From Ureibacillus thermophilus (GTDB lineage Bacteria > Bacillota > Bacilli > Bacillales_A > Planococcaceae), in the NCBI RefSeq assembly GCF_042657185.1, contig NZ_JBHSNN010000013.1: 64,000 nt of DNA; one strand, 5' to 3'. Shown in pieces: positions 8,253 through 16,471 of this stretch. The notes beneath the pieces were generated by a model that was not told the origin of the DNA, made no database searches, and saw only the letters and a program-made list of their open reading frames with translations. A program made the position numbers and the translations under genes. How positions within the stretch are numbered: the first letter of the stretch is position 1; each line of letters begins with the position of its first letter.

Positions 8253-9206
8253 TCATGAATTCAACGCTTTTTCTAATGTTTGAATATTTTTTTCCATTAA
8301 AGTAAAGTAATCTTCTTTATTTTGGATGTCTTCCTCTGTCAATACGCTCAAGTTGTGGAGCATTAAAGATTCAGCGCCGATTTCTTTTTGAATCACGCTC
8401 GTTAATTTCGAAGAGACATTTTGTTCAAATAGGATGTATTTGATATCAAATTTTTTCGCTAGGTCGACGATTTCTGCAAGCTCTTTTTGAGATGGTTCGC
8501 TTTGGGAATTCAACCCGGCAATTGGCACTTGAGTAAGTCCATAATGGCCGGCAATATAGCCAAAGGAAGCATGGGATACAAAGAATGTTTTCTTTGAAGC
8601 ATTGTTAGCAAGCTCTTGGAACTGTTGGTCTAATTCATCAAGCCGCTTAGTTATCTCTTCGTAGTTTTGGTTGAAAGTTTCTTCTTGTTCAGGCAGCAAT
8701 TTTACAAGCTCGTTTTTTATTGTGAATGCTAAATCTTTTGAAATCATTGGAGAAAGCCAAAGATGAGGGTCGACATCTCCATGATGATGTTCATGCTCCT
8801 GCTCTTCTCCTGCTTCTTCATGGGAATGTCCAGTGGAAGTGTGCAATTTTTCTTCATCGACTTGTTCTGCCACTGCCACAAATTTTACATGTTCATTTTC
8901 AAGGGATTTTTTTGCATTATCCACAAATCCTTCGAGCCCTAAACCGATATAGAAAAATAAATCTGCATCGGCTAAAGCAATCATATCCTTTTGAGTAGGT
9001 TCAAAAGTATGTTCATTTGCGCCGGGCGGATATATAGATGAAACATCGACAAATTCTCCGCCGATTTGTTTGGCAAAATATTCGAGTGGATATACTGTTG
9101 TATAAATTTTAATTTGGTTATTTGCTTCTTTCGTTGGCTCATCATTAGAGCAGGCTGCTAATAGCATCATCACAGCTGCTAACATAAAGACAATAAATTT
9201 TTTCAT
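8253..9206 (-). CDS. znuA: Zinc/manganese ABC transporter substrate-binding lipoprotein (ZnuA/AdcA type)
   Basis: The 317-residue cluster A-I binding protein captures metal, most likely zinc, outside the membrane. The signal peptide ends in a lipobox (LLAAC, Cys19). Metal ligands are His66 (NEHTFEP), His148 (DPHLWLSP) and His212 (SHASFGY), and a histidine-rich loop at about 122-142 (GHSHEE ... HEHHHGD) is typical of zinc forms. The second ATG (about 9206) is chosen because AGGAG is only one base from the first ATG (9212) but seven from the second. No ATPase or permease gene lies nearby. A Zur-like palindrome just upstream supports zinc control. Confidence 0.9.
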   Translation of the reverse strand: MKKFIVFMLAAVMMLLAACSNDEPTKEANNQIKIYTTVYPLEYFAKQIGGEFVDVSSIYPPGANEHTFEPTQKDMIALADADLFFYIGLGLEGFVDNAKKSLENEHVKFVAVAEQVDEEKLHTSTGHSHEEAGEEQEHEHHHGDVDPHLWLSPMISKDLAFTIKNELVKLLPEQEETFNQNYEEITKRLDELDQQFQELANNASKKTFFVSHASFGYIAGHYGLTQVPIAGLNSQSEPSQKELAEIVDLAKKFDIKYILFEQNVSSKLTSVIQKEIGAESLMLHNLSVLTEEDIQNKEDYFTLMEKNIQTLEKALNS

Positions 9207-9224
9207 TTTCATACTCCTTTTATA

Positions 9225-9245
9225 AATAGTAATGATTACGATTTA
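9225..9245 (-). promoter_or_regulatory. Zur-like operator upstream of the zinc-binding protein gene
   Basis: A 21-base near-palindrome with half sites AAAT-GTAAT and ATTAC-ATTT around one central base lies about 20 bases before the start codon. Only one symmetric pair breaks the symmetry. It matches the Bacillales Zur box as I know it (AAATCGTAAT-N-ATTACGATTT) almost exactly, so the gene should be derepressed in zinc shortage. Confidence 0.8.
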
Positions 9246-9297
9246 TAAATTTCACGGAAATAATATTACCATGAATTTGGGTAAAAAGACAATAAGA

Positions 9298-9329
9298 AAA
9301 ACCTTCGAAATTTATTTTTTTTTCGAAGG
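9298..9329 (-). terminator. Intrinsic terminator at the end of yidD
   Basis: On the minus strand, CCTTCGAAA pairs with TTTCGAAGG and is followed by TTTTTCTT. The left arm overlaps the last codons of yidD. Confidence 0.7.
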
Positions 9330-9545
9330 CCATTTGTCAGGGACAGGATCTATGCCGCCTGGATGAAAAGGATGGCATTTTAAAATGCGGATCGTTGTTA
9401 AAATCAAGCCTTTTATGGCGCCATGTTTTTCAAAGGCTTGAAGTCCATATTGAGAACAAGTTGGATAAAATCGGCAAGTGGGCGGCGTCAAAGGAGAAAT
9501 AAATTTTCGATAAAATCGAATCAGCCAAATAAACAGGTGTTTCAT
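9312..9545 (-). CDS. yidD: Membrane protein insertion efficiency factor YidD
   Basis: The 77-residue protein is a full-length YidD (YtjA in B. subtilis), thought to help YidC insert inner membrane proteins. It has an amphipathic N-terminus (FIWLIRFYRKFISPL), the conserved PPTCRFYPTCSQYG cysteine motif near residues 21-34, and HPFHPGGIDPVP near 58-69. Its start shares an ATGA with the stop of the upstream 55-residue membrane protein, so the two are probably translated together. Confidence 0.95.
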   Translation of the reverse strand: MKHLFIWLIRFYRKFISPLTPPTCRFYPTCSQYGLQAFEKHGAIKGLILTTIRILKCHPFHPGGIDPVPDKWPSKKK

Positions 9546-9709
9546 TTTTTTACTTGCTCATTCCCTATATTCATGTTTTTTTCTTGTTTCGTATCAACGG
9601 TTTGTTTGAAAGCGCCTTTTCTTTTGAAATGAATAAAAAGAGCAATCGCTCCAATCATAAAGATGAGATAAATAATTCCCACTACGACAAGTATTCCACT
9701 GTCCAACAT
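9542..9709 (-). CDS. Small single-span membrane protein coupled to yidD
   Basis: The predicted 55-residue product starts MLDSGILVVVGIIYLIFMIG, has one transmembrane segment over about residues 4-28, then a basic stretch (HFKRKGAFKQ) and a polar tail. The ATG at 9709 is preferred over 9733 because AGAGGTGATT lies just before it. Its stop overlaps the yidD start (ATGA). I do not recognise a named family. The coupling suggests a membrane role with YidD, which is inference. Confidence 0.65.
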   Translation of the reverse strand: MLDSGILVVVGIIYLIFMIGAIALFIHFKRKGAFKQTVDTKQEKNMNIGNEQVKK

Positions 9710-9743
9710 AATCACCTCTAACAACACTATCATAAATGAACAT

Positions 9744-9758
9744 TTAGAATAATTCCAA
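9744..9758. promoter_or_regulatory. Possible PerR/Fur-type box between yidD cluster and dps
   Basis: TTAGAATAATTCCAA matches 12 of 15 positions of the PerR consensus TTATAAT-N-ATTATAA. It lies in the divergent region before dps, a gene often under peroxide control, but is over 100 bases from the dps start. It could equally serve the minus-strand genes or be chance in AT-rich DNA. Confidence 0.3.
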
Positions 9759-9880
9759 TGAAAAAAACTATACTACTTGTTGAGAGTTTTTTGAAATTTC
9801 AAGAAGTTGTTATGGTTTCAGCCTGCCACAACCAGTATAATAAAAATAAGCAATGAAAAATATGTAAATGAGGTGACAAT

Positions 9881-10324
9881 ATGGAAAACGATAAACTTAT
9901 TCAGCAGTTAAATGAGCTTGTTTCTACTTATTCAGTGCTATACACAAAACTTCACAACTACCATTGGTATGTAACGGGTCCAAGCTTTTTTACTTTGCAT
10001 GAAAAATTTGAAGAATTATACAATGAAATTACAACCAATTTAGATGAAGTGGCAGAGCGGATTTTAACAAAAGGCGGAAAACCTGTTGCCACAATGAAAG
10101 AGCATTTGGAATTATCTCGCGTTAAAGAAGCTGCAGGTTCAGAAAGCGCTGAAGAAATGGTTCAAACAATTATCGACGATTTCAAAGCCACAATGAAGTT
10201 GATTAAGGAAGCGATGGAAGAGGCAGCAAATCAAGGGGACGACCGCACGGAAGATATGTTAAATGCTACTTTCCAAAGTTTAGAAAAACATACATGGATG
10301 CTATCAGCCTTCTTAGGAAAATAA
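9881..10324 (+). CDS. dps: Dps-family ferritin-like DNA-protection protein
   Basis: The 147-residue protein belongs to the Dps/MrgA group, which form 12-subunit shells that oxidise Fe(II) with peroxide and protect DNA. The ferroxidase ligands of the family are present: KLHNYHWYVTGPSFFTLHEKFEELYNE, given here as LHNYHWYV near residues 24-31 and TLHEKFEELY near 38-47, plus DEVAERI near 55-61. The length is typical. AGGTGA precedes the ATG. A single gene closed by a terminator, it sits at the locus of B. subtilis dps near ytkD. Confidence 0.95.
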   Translation: MENDKLIQQLNELVSTYSVLYTKLHNYHWYVTGPSFFTLHEKFEELYNEITTNLDEVAERILTKGGKPVATMKEHLELSRVKEAAGSESAEEMVQTIIDDFKATMKLIKEAMEEAANQGDDRTEDMLNATFQSLEKHTWMLSAFLGK

Positions 10325-10338
10325 ATTTGAACGGCGAT

Positions 10339-10375
10339 CCTCAAGAGTTCTTTCGAAGAACTTTTGAGGTTTTTT
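10339..10375 (+). terminator. Intrinsic terminator after dps
   Basis: The stem CCTCAA-AGTTCTT pairs with AAGAAC-TTTGAGG around a TCG loop, followed by six T residues. Confidence 0.92.
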
Positions 10376-10427
10376 AATTTCATCGTATAGTAGCGGCTTT
10401 TTACTCCATAATGAAAGTAAAAGGAGG

Positions 10428-10748
10428 GTGATTTCTATCGAAAAGACAACGCTTTATGTGAGTGTTTTCAACCAATCATACAACTATATTCCAACGGGGG
10501 AGCCTTGCGAATTTAGAATTGAATTGGAGCCGGAAAAAGCTTTTATTTTTCAAAAGCTGTTTAACCAGCTGAACTCATTGGAGTTTGATAATTTTGTGAG
10601 GGCACACTTGCCTTATCTGCAATATCATTTAGACGATGAAAATGATGAAATTGATACGCGGTTGAAAAAAATTTATGCTTTAATCCATGAGTTTGGCGAT
10701 GAAAAAGTGAAAGAATTCGTAGAACAATTGCCCTACTTCCGCAATTGA
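10428..10748 (+). CDS. Acidic protein of unknown function
   Basis: The frame gives 106 residues, acidic and without signal or membrane segments. Aromatic-rich parts (FNQSYNYIP, HLPYLQYHL) and a C-terminal helix-like stretch (DEKVKEFVEQLPYF) are seen. I do not recognise the family. The start is odd: the GTG at 10428 directly abuts GGAGG, while a near-perfect ribosome site AAGGAGGGTGAT is best placed for the codon ATC at 10437, followed by EKTTLYVSVF. The true start may be a rare ATC or a mutated ATG. It lies 51 bases before the Nudix gene and may be transcribed with it. Confidence 0.65.
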   Translation: MISIEKTTLYVSVFNQSYNYIPTGEPCEFRIELEPEKAFIFQKLFNQLNSLEFDNFVRAHLPYLQYHLDDENDEIDTRLKKIYALIHEFGDEKVKEFVEQLPYFRN

Positions 10749-10798
10749 ATAATCCGCATCCCTTCGCTACACTATAGGTATGTATAGGAGTTGAAGGG

Positions 10799-11272
10799 AT
10801 GTTTACATTTTACGATTTAAACAACAATAAAGTGGAATTAAGTTTTGGCGGTCCTCCCTTTCCAATGGAGCCAAAGCATGTTTTAGTGCTTGTTCAAAAG
10901 GACGGAAAATGGCTTTGTGCCCTCAATGAAAAGCGAGGGGTGGAGTTTCCAGGAGGCAAGGTAGAACCTGGGGAAACGCTCGAGGAAGCAGCAAAACGGG
11001 AAGTATATGAAGAAACCTTTGTACATATAAAGGATTTAAAATTGTTTGCCCACTATATGGTATATGCACGTAAACCTTTTTGCAAAGTTGTGTATTTAGC
11101 AAAAGCGGAGAAAATCGATTCGTTTTTGGGGCAATATGAAACAACTGGACGTCTGTTTTTAACGATGGACGAAGCAGTGAATCATCCTTGCGCCAGTTTT
11201 TATATGAAGGATGAAGGAATGAAAATAATGATGCAGGAAGTGAAGAAATTTGAAAGAAAATGGCAGCATTGA
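10799..11272 (+). CDS. mutTA: Nudix hydrolase YtkD/MutTA type
   Basis: The 157-residue protein carries a full Nudix box, GGKVEPGETLEEAAKREVYEET, here covering residues 52-73 with the REVYEE core. The position next to dps and before pckA matches B. subtilis ytkD (mutTA), an 8-oxo-dGTPase, and the N-terminal FYDLNNNKVELSF and FPMEPKHVLV segments fit that subgroup. TAGGAG precedes the ATG. The end overlaps the next gene by 23 bases. Confidence 0.85.
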   Translation: MFTFYDLNNNKVELSFGGPPFPMEPKHVLVLVQKDGKWLCALNEKRGVEFPGGKVEPGETLEEAAKREVYEETFVHIKDLKLFAHYMVYARKPFCKVVYLAKAEKIDSFLGQYETTGRLFLTMDEAVNHPCASFYMKDEGMKIMMQEVKKFERKWQH

Positions 11273-12047
11273 ATCAATTCGAAAATATCCTTCCCCTAAT
11301 CCTCAAGTGGAACTTTTAGAAATTATCTATTGGTCGAATGGTTTGCGAGTAAAAGGATTGCTTGCAAAGCCCATTAAAGAAGGGCATTATGAAGGGCTTT
11401 TATATTTGCGGGGAGGATTGCAGTCGGTCGGTATGGTAAGACCTGCCCGGATTGCTCAATTTGCCTTAAATGGCTTCGTTGTTTTTGCCCCATATTACCG
11501 TGGGAACCGCGGCGGAGAAGGCCGGGATGAATTTGGGGGAGATGACCGCTTGGATGCCCTTTATGGAATTGAAATTGTAAAAACTTTTGCGAAAGTGGAT
11601 AAAGTTCATCTTTTTGGATTTTCCCGAGGCGGCATGATGGCATTATGGACGGCCATTTTAAGCAAAAGTATTCGCTCCGTTGTCACTTGGTCGGGCGTAT
11701 CCAATCTCACTGAACTATATTATGAAAGGGTCGACTTAAGAAGGACATTAAAGCGGCTTATTGGCGGCTCGCCTAATAAATATCCTGAAATTTATGAAGA
11801 GCGTTCCCCTATATATGAAGTGGAACGCATTCAAGCGCCGGTTCTTATTATTCATGGAACGGAAGACCAAAATGTAAGCATAGAACAATCCAAAAGATTA
11901 GAAAAGGCGTTGAAAGAGGCGGGAAAAGAAGTGGAAACATGGTATATGGCGGGGCTTGCCCATCATTTTCCGCCAAATCTTAATCGAGAAACGGTGCAAT
12001 CTATTTGCAAATGGATGAAAGATAAGGGAAGCGAAAAAAGTTTTTGA
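11250..12047 (+). CDS. ytmA: Alpha/beta hydrolase YtmA type (S9-like)
   Basis: The 265-residue protein looks like a dienelactone hydrolase or prolyl oligopeptidase-type hydrolase. The nucleophile is in FGFSRGGMMALW near residue 128, the acid in IHGTEDQNVS near 208, and the His in GLAHHFPPN near 236. A strand-rich N-terminus (LEIIYWSNGLRVKGLL) precedes the core. The start is a TTG at 11250 inside the Nudix gene, preceded by GGAAGTGAAG. Substrate is unknown. The gene is the last of its unit, ending at a shared terminator with pckA. Confidence 0.85.
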   Translation: MKENGSIESIRKYPSPNPQVELLEIIYWSNGLRVKGLLAKPIKEGHYEGLLYLRGGLQSVGMVRPARIAQFALNGFVVFAPYYRGNRGGEGRDEFGGDDRLDALYGIEIVKTFAKVDKVHLFGFSRGGMMALWTAILSKSIRSVVTWSGVSNLTELYYERVDLRRTLKRLIGGSPNKYPEIYEERSPIYEVERIQAPVLIIHGTEDQNVSIEQSKRLEKALKEAGKEVETWYMAGLAHHFPPNLNRETVQSICKWMKDKGSEKSF

Positions 12048-12081
12048 CTTTGAGAAGCTCTTTTCAATCTTTTTAAGAGAT

Positions 12082-12122
12082 AAAAAAAGGGGGTGTCCAC
12101 TTTTCAGACGCCCTCTTTTTTA
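12082..12122. terminator. Bidirectional terminator between ytmA and pckA
   Basis: GGGGGTGTC pairs with GACGCCCTC around a short loop, flanked by A7 on the left and T6 on the right, so it can stop both convergent transcripts. Confidence 0.85.
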
Positions 12123-12129
12123 TTAAAGA

Positions 12130-13716
12130 TTAAACCAATGGTCCACCTTTTTTCAAAATTTCTTCTGAAACATTATCGAACTTTTTGAAGTTTTCTTTGA
12201 AAAGATTTGCCAAATAACGGGCTTTTTCATCGTATGCTTCTTTATCTTCCCAAGCATCGCGTGGATCTAGCACTTCACTAGGCACTCCGTCAATTTTTGT
12301 TGGGATGTGTAATCCGAAAAATGGATCTTGTTTTGTTTCCACATCGTTTAATTTGCCTTCAATAGCAGCGCGTACCATTGCACGAGTGTAAGAAAGTTTC
12401 ATGCGGCTTCCAACACCGTATTCGCCGCCAGTCCAACCAGTGTTCACCAAGAATACTTGCACATCATGCTTGTCGATTTTCTCGCCTAGCATTTCAGCAT
12501 ATCTTGTTGCTGGAAGCGGAAGGAAAGGCGAACCAAAGCACGTTGAGAATACAGGTTCTGGTGAAGTAACACCGCGTTCTGTACCCGCTAATTTAGAAGT
12601 AAATCCGCTTAAGAAATGGTACATTGCTTGTTCTTTCGTCAATTTGCTGATTGGAGGAAGCACTCCAAAAGCATCTGCAGTTAAGAAGATTATTGTTTTT
12701 GGATGACCAGCTATCGATGGTATTGCAATATTATCAATAAAATGAATTGGATAAGCAGCTCGCGTATTTTCAGTTAACGTATTGTCATCATAATCAGGAA
12801 CGCGCGTATCTGGGTTGATTACAACGTTTTCCAATACAGTTCCAAATCGAATGGCATTGTAAATTTCTGGTTCTTTTTCAGCAGATAAATTAATAGTTTT
12901 TGCATAGCATCCGCCTTCGATGTTGAATACACCGTTGTCTGACCAACCGTGTTCATCATCACCAATCAATTTACGGTCGCTGTCTGCAGAAAGAGTTGTT
13001 TTACCTGTACCGGATAAACCGAAGAATAATGCTACATCGCCATCTTCGCCAACATTAGCAGAGCAGTGCATAGAAAGAATTCCTTTTTCAGGCAATAGAT
13101 AGTTCATAATGCTGAAGATGGATTTTTTCATTTCGCCAGCATATTCTGTACCGCCGATTAGAATGATTTTCTTTTCAAAAGAAATGATGATAAATGCTTC
13201 TGAGTTTGTTCCATCAACAGATGGGTCAGCTTTAAAACCAGGAGCAGATACAATTGTAAATTCAGCTTGATGAGAAGCTAATTCTTCTTTTGTTGGACGG
13301 ATGAATAATTGATGGCAGAATAGATTATGCCAAGCGTATTCATTGACAACCTGAATTGACAATTGCGATTCTTTATCAGCTCCGGCAAAGCCTTTAAATA
13401 CGAATAGCTCATCTTTTTCTTTTAAGTAATTCAAAACTTTCAAATACAAGTTATCAAATACTTCAGAAGAAATCGGGCGGTTCACATTACCCCAATCGAT
13501 TTTATCTTTTATGCTTTCTTCTTCCACAATAAATTTATCTTTTGGGGAACGGCCTGTATATTTCCCAGTCTCAGCAACAATTGCGCCGTCTACAGTGAGT
13601 CTTGCTTCACCGCGAATCACTGCTTTTTCAATTAATTGAGGCACAGACAATTGGTTGCTTATGTTCTTACCTTTTAATAATTCCTTCAGTTCATTTGCAA
13701 CTTCTACTGAATTCAT
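12130..13716 (-). CDS. pckA: Phosphoenolpyruvate carboxykinase (ATP)
   Basis: The 528-residue enzyme turns oxaloacetate and ATP into PEP in gluconeogenesis. The kinase P-loop FGLSGTGKTTLS is near residues 230-241, the metal motif GDDEHGW near 252-258, and the early TGRSPKDKFIV near 53-63. Length is normal for the ATP-dependent class. It stands alone between a shared terminator and a divergent intergenic region that also holds the metK promoter. In B. subtilis pckA is repressed by CcpN on glucose; I cannot point to that site here. Confidence 0.97.
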   Translation of the reverse strand: MNSVEVANELKELLKGKNISNQLSVPQLIEKAVIRGEARLTVDGAIVAETGKYTGRSPKDKFIVEEESIKDKIDWGNVNRPISSEVFDNLYLKVLNYLKEKDELFVFKGFAGADKESQLSIQVVNEYAWHNLFCHQLFIRPTKEELASHQAEFTIVSAPGFKADPSVDGTNSEAFIIISFEKKIILIGGTEYAGEMKKSIFSIMNYLLPEKGILSMHCSANVGEDGDVALFFGLSGTGKTTLSADSDRKLIGDDEHGWSDNGVFNIEGGCYAKTINLSAEKEPEIYNAIRFGTVLENVVINPDTRVPDYDDNTLTENTRAAYPIHFIDNIAIPSIAGHPKTIIFLTADAFGVLPPISKLTKEQAMYHFLSGFTSKLAGTERGVTSPEPVFSTCFGSPFLPLPATRYAEMLGEKIDKHDVQVFLVNTGWTGGEYGVGSRMKLSYTRAMVRAAIEGKLNDVETKQDPFFGLHIPTKIDGVPSEVLDPRDAWEDKEAYDEKARYLANLFKENFKKFDNVSEEILKKGGPLV

Positions 13717-13913
13717 CGATTAAATACCATCCTTTTTTTATTTTTAGGGAAATTAGCTTTAATTTATATATAATACAAAAATTAGTATAACACATTAGAT
13801 GGAATAATCTATACTAATTCGAAAATTTATTTATGAAATTTTTTGACATCTCTTGCCTATTATTGCAAGAAAATGGAAGAAATATGCACTATAAGTGAAT
13901 AAAGAAAAAATAT

Positions 13914-13942
13914 TTGACATAATAGTATAGATTACGTAACAT
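13914..13942 (+). promoter_or_regulatory. Sigma-A promoter of metK
   Basis: TTGACA at 13914 and TAACAT at 13937 are 17 bases apart, placing transcription start near 13949, just before the SAM riboswitch. Confidence 0.85.
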
Positions 13943-13956
13943 GATGGATGAACGGA

Positions 13957-14131
13957 TACTCTTATCCAGAGCTGGTGGAGGGTTAAGGCCCTATGAAACC
14001 CGGCAACCTGCATTATCTATATAATAATGCGTGGTGCTAACCTGATGCAAGGGATTACCTTGAACGATAAGAGTGAAAGGTAGAGATTTTAGTTCCTTTC
14101 CTCATGACAGATGTGGATAGGAACTTTTTTT
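13957..14131 (+). ncRNA. SAM-I (S-box) riboswitch with terminator, upstream of metK
   Basis: The P1 arms are CTCTTATC near 13958 and GATAAGAG near 14066. The conserved core includes AGAGCTGGTGGAGGG, then GGCCCTATGAAACCCGGCAACC split across 13990-14010, GTGCTAA-CTG and GATAAGAG. The expression platform is a hairpin AGTTCCT / AGGAACT at 14091-14125 followed by seven T. When SAM is plentiful the terminator forms and metK is off. Confidence 0.96.
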
Positions 14132-14291
14132 ATTCGAATTTTAAAATGAAATGATTCAAGCTAAAATAGATTAGCAAGTTTACCTTTCATTATCCTCGTA
14201 ATGTTCCTTACGGGCGAAAGTCAAAAAAGGATCATGGATAATGAGTACCGTATCATAAGAGTTTTGTCTCAACAATTTAGGAGGAAAATGA

Positions 14292-15488
14292 ATGTCAAAT
14301 CGTCGACTATTTACATCAGAAAGCGTAACAGAAGGGCATCCGGATAAAGTTTGCGACCAAATTTCAGATGCCATATTAGATGCCATACTCGCAGAAGATC
14401 CAAATGCAAGGGTTGCTTGCGAAGCGATTGCGACGACAGGATTGGTTCTTGTAACGGGAGAAATTACAACAACAACATATGTAGATATCCAAACCATCGT
14501 TCGTGATACTGTCGCAGAAATTGGCTATACGCGAGGCAAATATGGCTTCGATGCGGAAAACTTGGCGGTGCTCACAGCGATTGGTGAACAATCCCCTGAT
14601 ATTGCGGAAGGGGTGGACCGAGCATTAGAAGCCCGAGAAGGATTGATGACAGATGAGGAAATAGAGGCAATTGGCGCTGGGGACCAAGGGCTAATCTTTG
14701 GATTTGCGTGCAATGAAACGCCTGAACTCATGCCGCTGCCTATTAGTTTGGCCCATCAATTGGCTAGAAGATTAACGGAAGTCCGCAAATCAAAAGAAAT
14801 TCCTTATTTGCGTCCAGACGGAAAAACGCAAGTAACGGTTGAATATGATGAAAACAACGTTCCTCGCCGCATTGATACGATTGTCATCTCTACACAACAT
14901 GATGAAGGCGTCAGTCAAGAACAAATTAAAGAAGATATTATGGAAAAAGTTATTAAAGCCATTATTCCTTCTGAATTATTAGATGGAGATACAAAATACT
15001 TCATCAATCCAACTGGCCGCTTCGTCATCGGTGGACCAAAAGGAGATGCAGGATTAACAGGCCGCAAAATTATTGTTGATACTTACGGAGGCTATGCCCG
15101 CCACGGAGGAGGAGCATTTTCCGGAAAAGACCCAACAAAAGTGGACCGCTCTGCTGCCTATGCCGCTCGTTATGTAGCGAAAAATATCGTTGCTTCAGGG
15201 CTTGCTGACCGTGTGGAAGTTCAAATTGCTTATGCCATTGGCGTTGCCCGTCCAGTGTCTATTTCCATCGACACTTTTGGAACAGGCAAAGTGAGCGAAA
15301 GCCAGCTTGTTGAATGGGTGGAAGAGCTATTTGATTTGCGTCCTGCCGGAATCATCAAAATGCTTGATTTGCGTAGACCAATTTATAAACAAACAGCTGC
15401 TTATGGTCATTTTGGCCGCACAGACATCGATTTGCCATGGGAAAGAACGGACGTGGCAGAAAAATTGCGTCAAAAAGCGGGGCTATAA
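14292..15488 (+). CDS. metK: S-adenosylmethionine synthetase
   Basis: The 398-residue enzyme makes SAM from methionine and ATP. Family motifs are GHPDKVCDQISDAILD near residues 15-30, GAGDQGLIFGFA near 127-138, and the ATP loop GGPKGDAGLTGRK near 243-255. The ATG at 14292 has AGGAGG seven bases before it; the ATG at 14288 is out of frame. About 160 bases separate the riboswitch terminator from the start, a fairly long leader in which I see no further clear structure. Confidence 0.98.
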   Translation: MSNRRLFTSESVTEGHPDKVCDQISDAILDAILAEDPNARVACEAIATTGLVLVTGEITTTTYVDIQTIVRDTVAEIGYTRGKYGFDAENLAVLTAIGEQSPDIAEGVDRALEAREGLMTDEEIEAIGAGDQGLIFGFACNETPELMPLPISLAHQLARRLTEVRKSKEIPYLRPDGKTQVTVEYDENNVPRRIDTIVISTQHDEGVSQEQIKEDIMEKVIKAIIPSELLDGDTKYFINPTGRFVIGGPKGDAGLTGRKIIVDTYGGYARHGGGAFSGKDPTKVDRSAAYAARYVAKNIVASGLADRVEVQIAYAIGVARPVSISIDTFGTGKVSESQLVEWVEELFDLRPAGIIKMLDLRRPIYKQTAAYGHFGRTDIDLPWERTDVAEKLRQKAGL

Positions 15489-15497
15489 AATAAATAA

Positions 15498-15840
15498 GAA
15501 GAGGCTAGGACAAAAGATAAAAAGAGGCTGGGACAAATCTAAAAAAACATCATTTTCTCCAAGGAGAAAATGATGTTTTTTTGATATGTTATTAAAATTG
15601 ATTTCCGTTCCGGGGACGCTTTCCGCATGCCCGGCTAGACTCTCTTCTGATTCATTCCTTCGCTCCTTCAGGGTCTCGAGAGGGCTCGTCGCAGGAAAGC
15701 TTTGAAATTACTTCCTTGAACTTGCTCCCCTTTGCGACTAAGCGTGCGAGACAGGAATTCGCCCCGTTACTCCAATCAATTTTTTACAAAAAATCTTTTC
15801 GCAGCTCATTCACTTTATTCGTTATGTCCCAGCCTCTTTT
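15498..15840. repeat. Dispersed intergenic repeat, copy B
   Basis: The copy sits between convergent metK and ytoA. It begins with two imperfect end units (GAGGCTAGGACAAAAG, GAGGCTGGGACAAATCT) and ends in ATGTCCCAGCCTCTTTT. It has the same 13-bp hairpin (15548-15575) and GC-rich middle as copy A, plus an extra stretch (GCAGGAAAGCTTTGAAATTA and CTTGCTCCCCTTTGCGAC) that recurs in the copies at 40800 and 43078. No protein is supported. Confidence 0.85.
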
Positions 15841-15841
15841 A

Positions 15842-16354
15842 TTATTTTTTCAAAGATTGATAGTATTTTCCTTTTTGAACATATTCGTTGATAATGCGGT
15901 CCATATCTTTCCGTTCCGCTTCCGTCACATTTCGGACGACTTTTGCAGGATTTCCCATTGCTACGGAATGAGGAGGAATTTTTTTGCCGGGAGGGACTAA
16001 GCTTCCAGCGGCAACAAGGGCTCCTTCCCCAATTTCTGCACCATCTAAAATAATCGCACCCATACCGATTAAAGCCCGTTTGCGAATAATACAGCTATGT
16101 AAAGTCACTTGATGACCAACAATAACTTCATCTTCAATAATGAGAGGGTTATTTGGACTTTGATGCAGGCAGCTTAAATCTTGAATGCTGCAGCGTTTTC
16201 CAATGATTGTTGGTGCAACGTCTCCACGGATGACCGTGCCAAACCAGACGGTCGTATCTTCGCCGATTGTCACATCTCCAGTTATGGTTACATGGTCTGC
16301 AATAAATACAGATGGATGAATGTTTGGTTCTTTATCGTGGTAAGGATAAATCAT
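15842..16354 (-). CDS. ytoA: Gamma-carbonic anhydrase family protein YtoA
   Basis: The 170-residue protein is a left-handed beta-helix built of hexapeptide repeats (for example VTITGDVTIGEDTTVW). Histidines matching the zinc ligands of Cam-type gamma carbonic anhydrases are present in SCLHQSPN and VGHQVTLHSC. Enzyme activity is not certain for this subgroup. The ATG at 16354 is preferred over 16369 because GGGGAG lies seven bases before it. It is divergent from the ytpA gene. Confidence 0.9.
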   Translation of the reverse strand: MIYPYHDKEPNIHPSVFIADHVTITGDVTIGEDTTVWFGTVIRGDVAPTIIGKRCSIQDLSCLHQSPNNPLIIEDEVIVGHQVTLHSCIIRKRALIGMGAIILDGAEIGEGALVAAGSLVPPGKKIPPHSVAMGNPAKVVRNVTEAERKDMDRIINEYVQKGKYYQSLKK

Positions 16355-16471
16355 CGCAAAGCTCCCCATTTCTAATGTATTATTTATGTATATTTATCCT
16401 AACAAATCAGAAAATCTTTGAAAATACACTACAGCATCTATAGAAGTTTTGCTAGATATAGGAGGAACATT

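Noticed and set aside
14132..14285. Spacer between SAM riboswitch terminator and metK
   Set aside because: I looked for a second regulatory RNA but saw only weak, short complementarities and no coding frame with a ribosome site.
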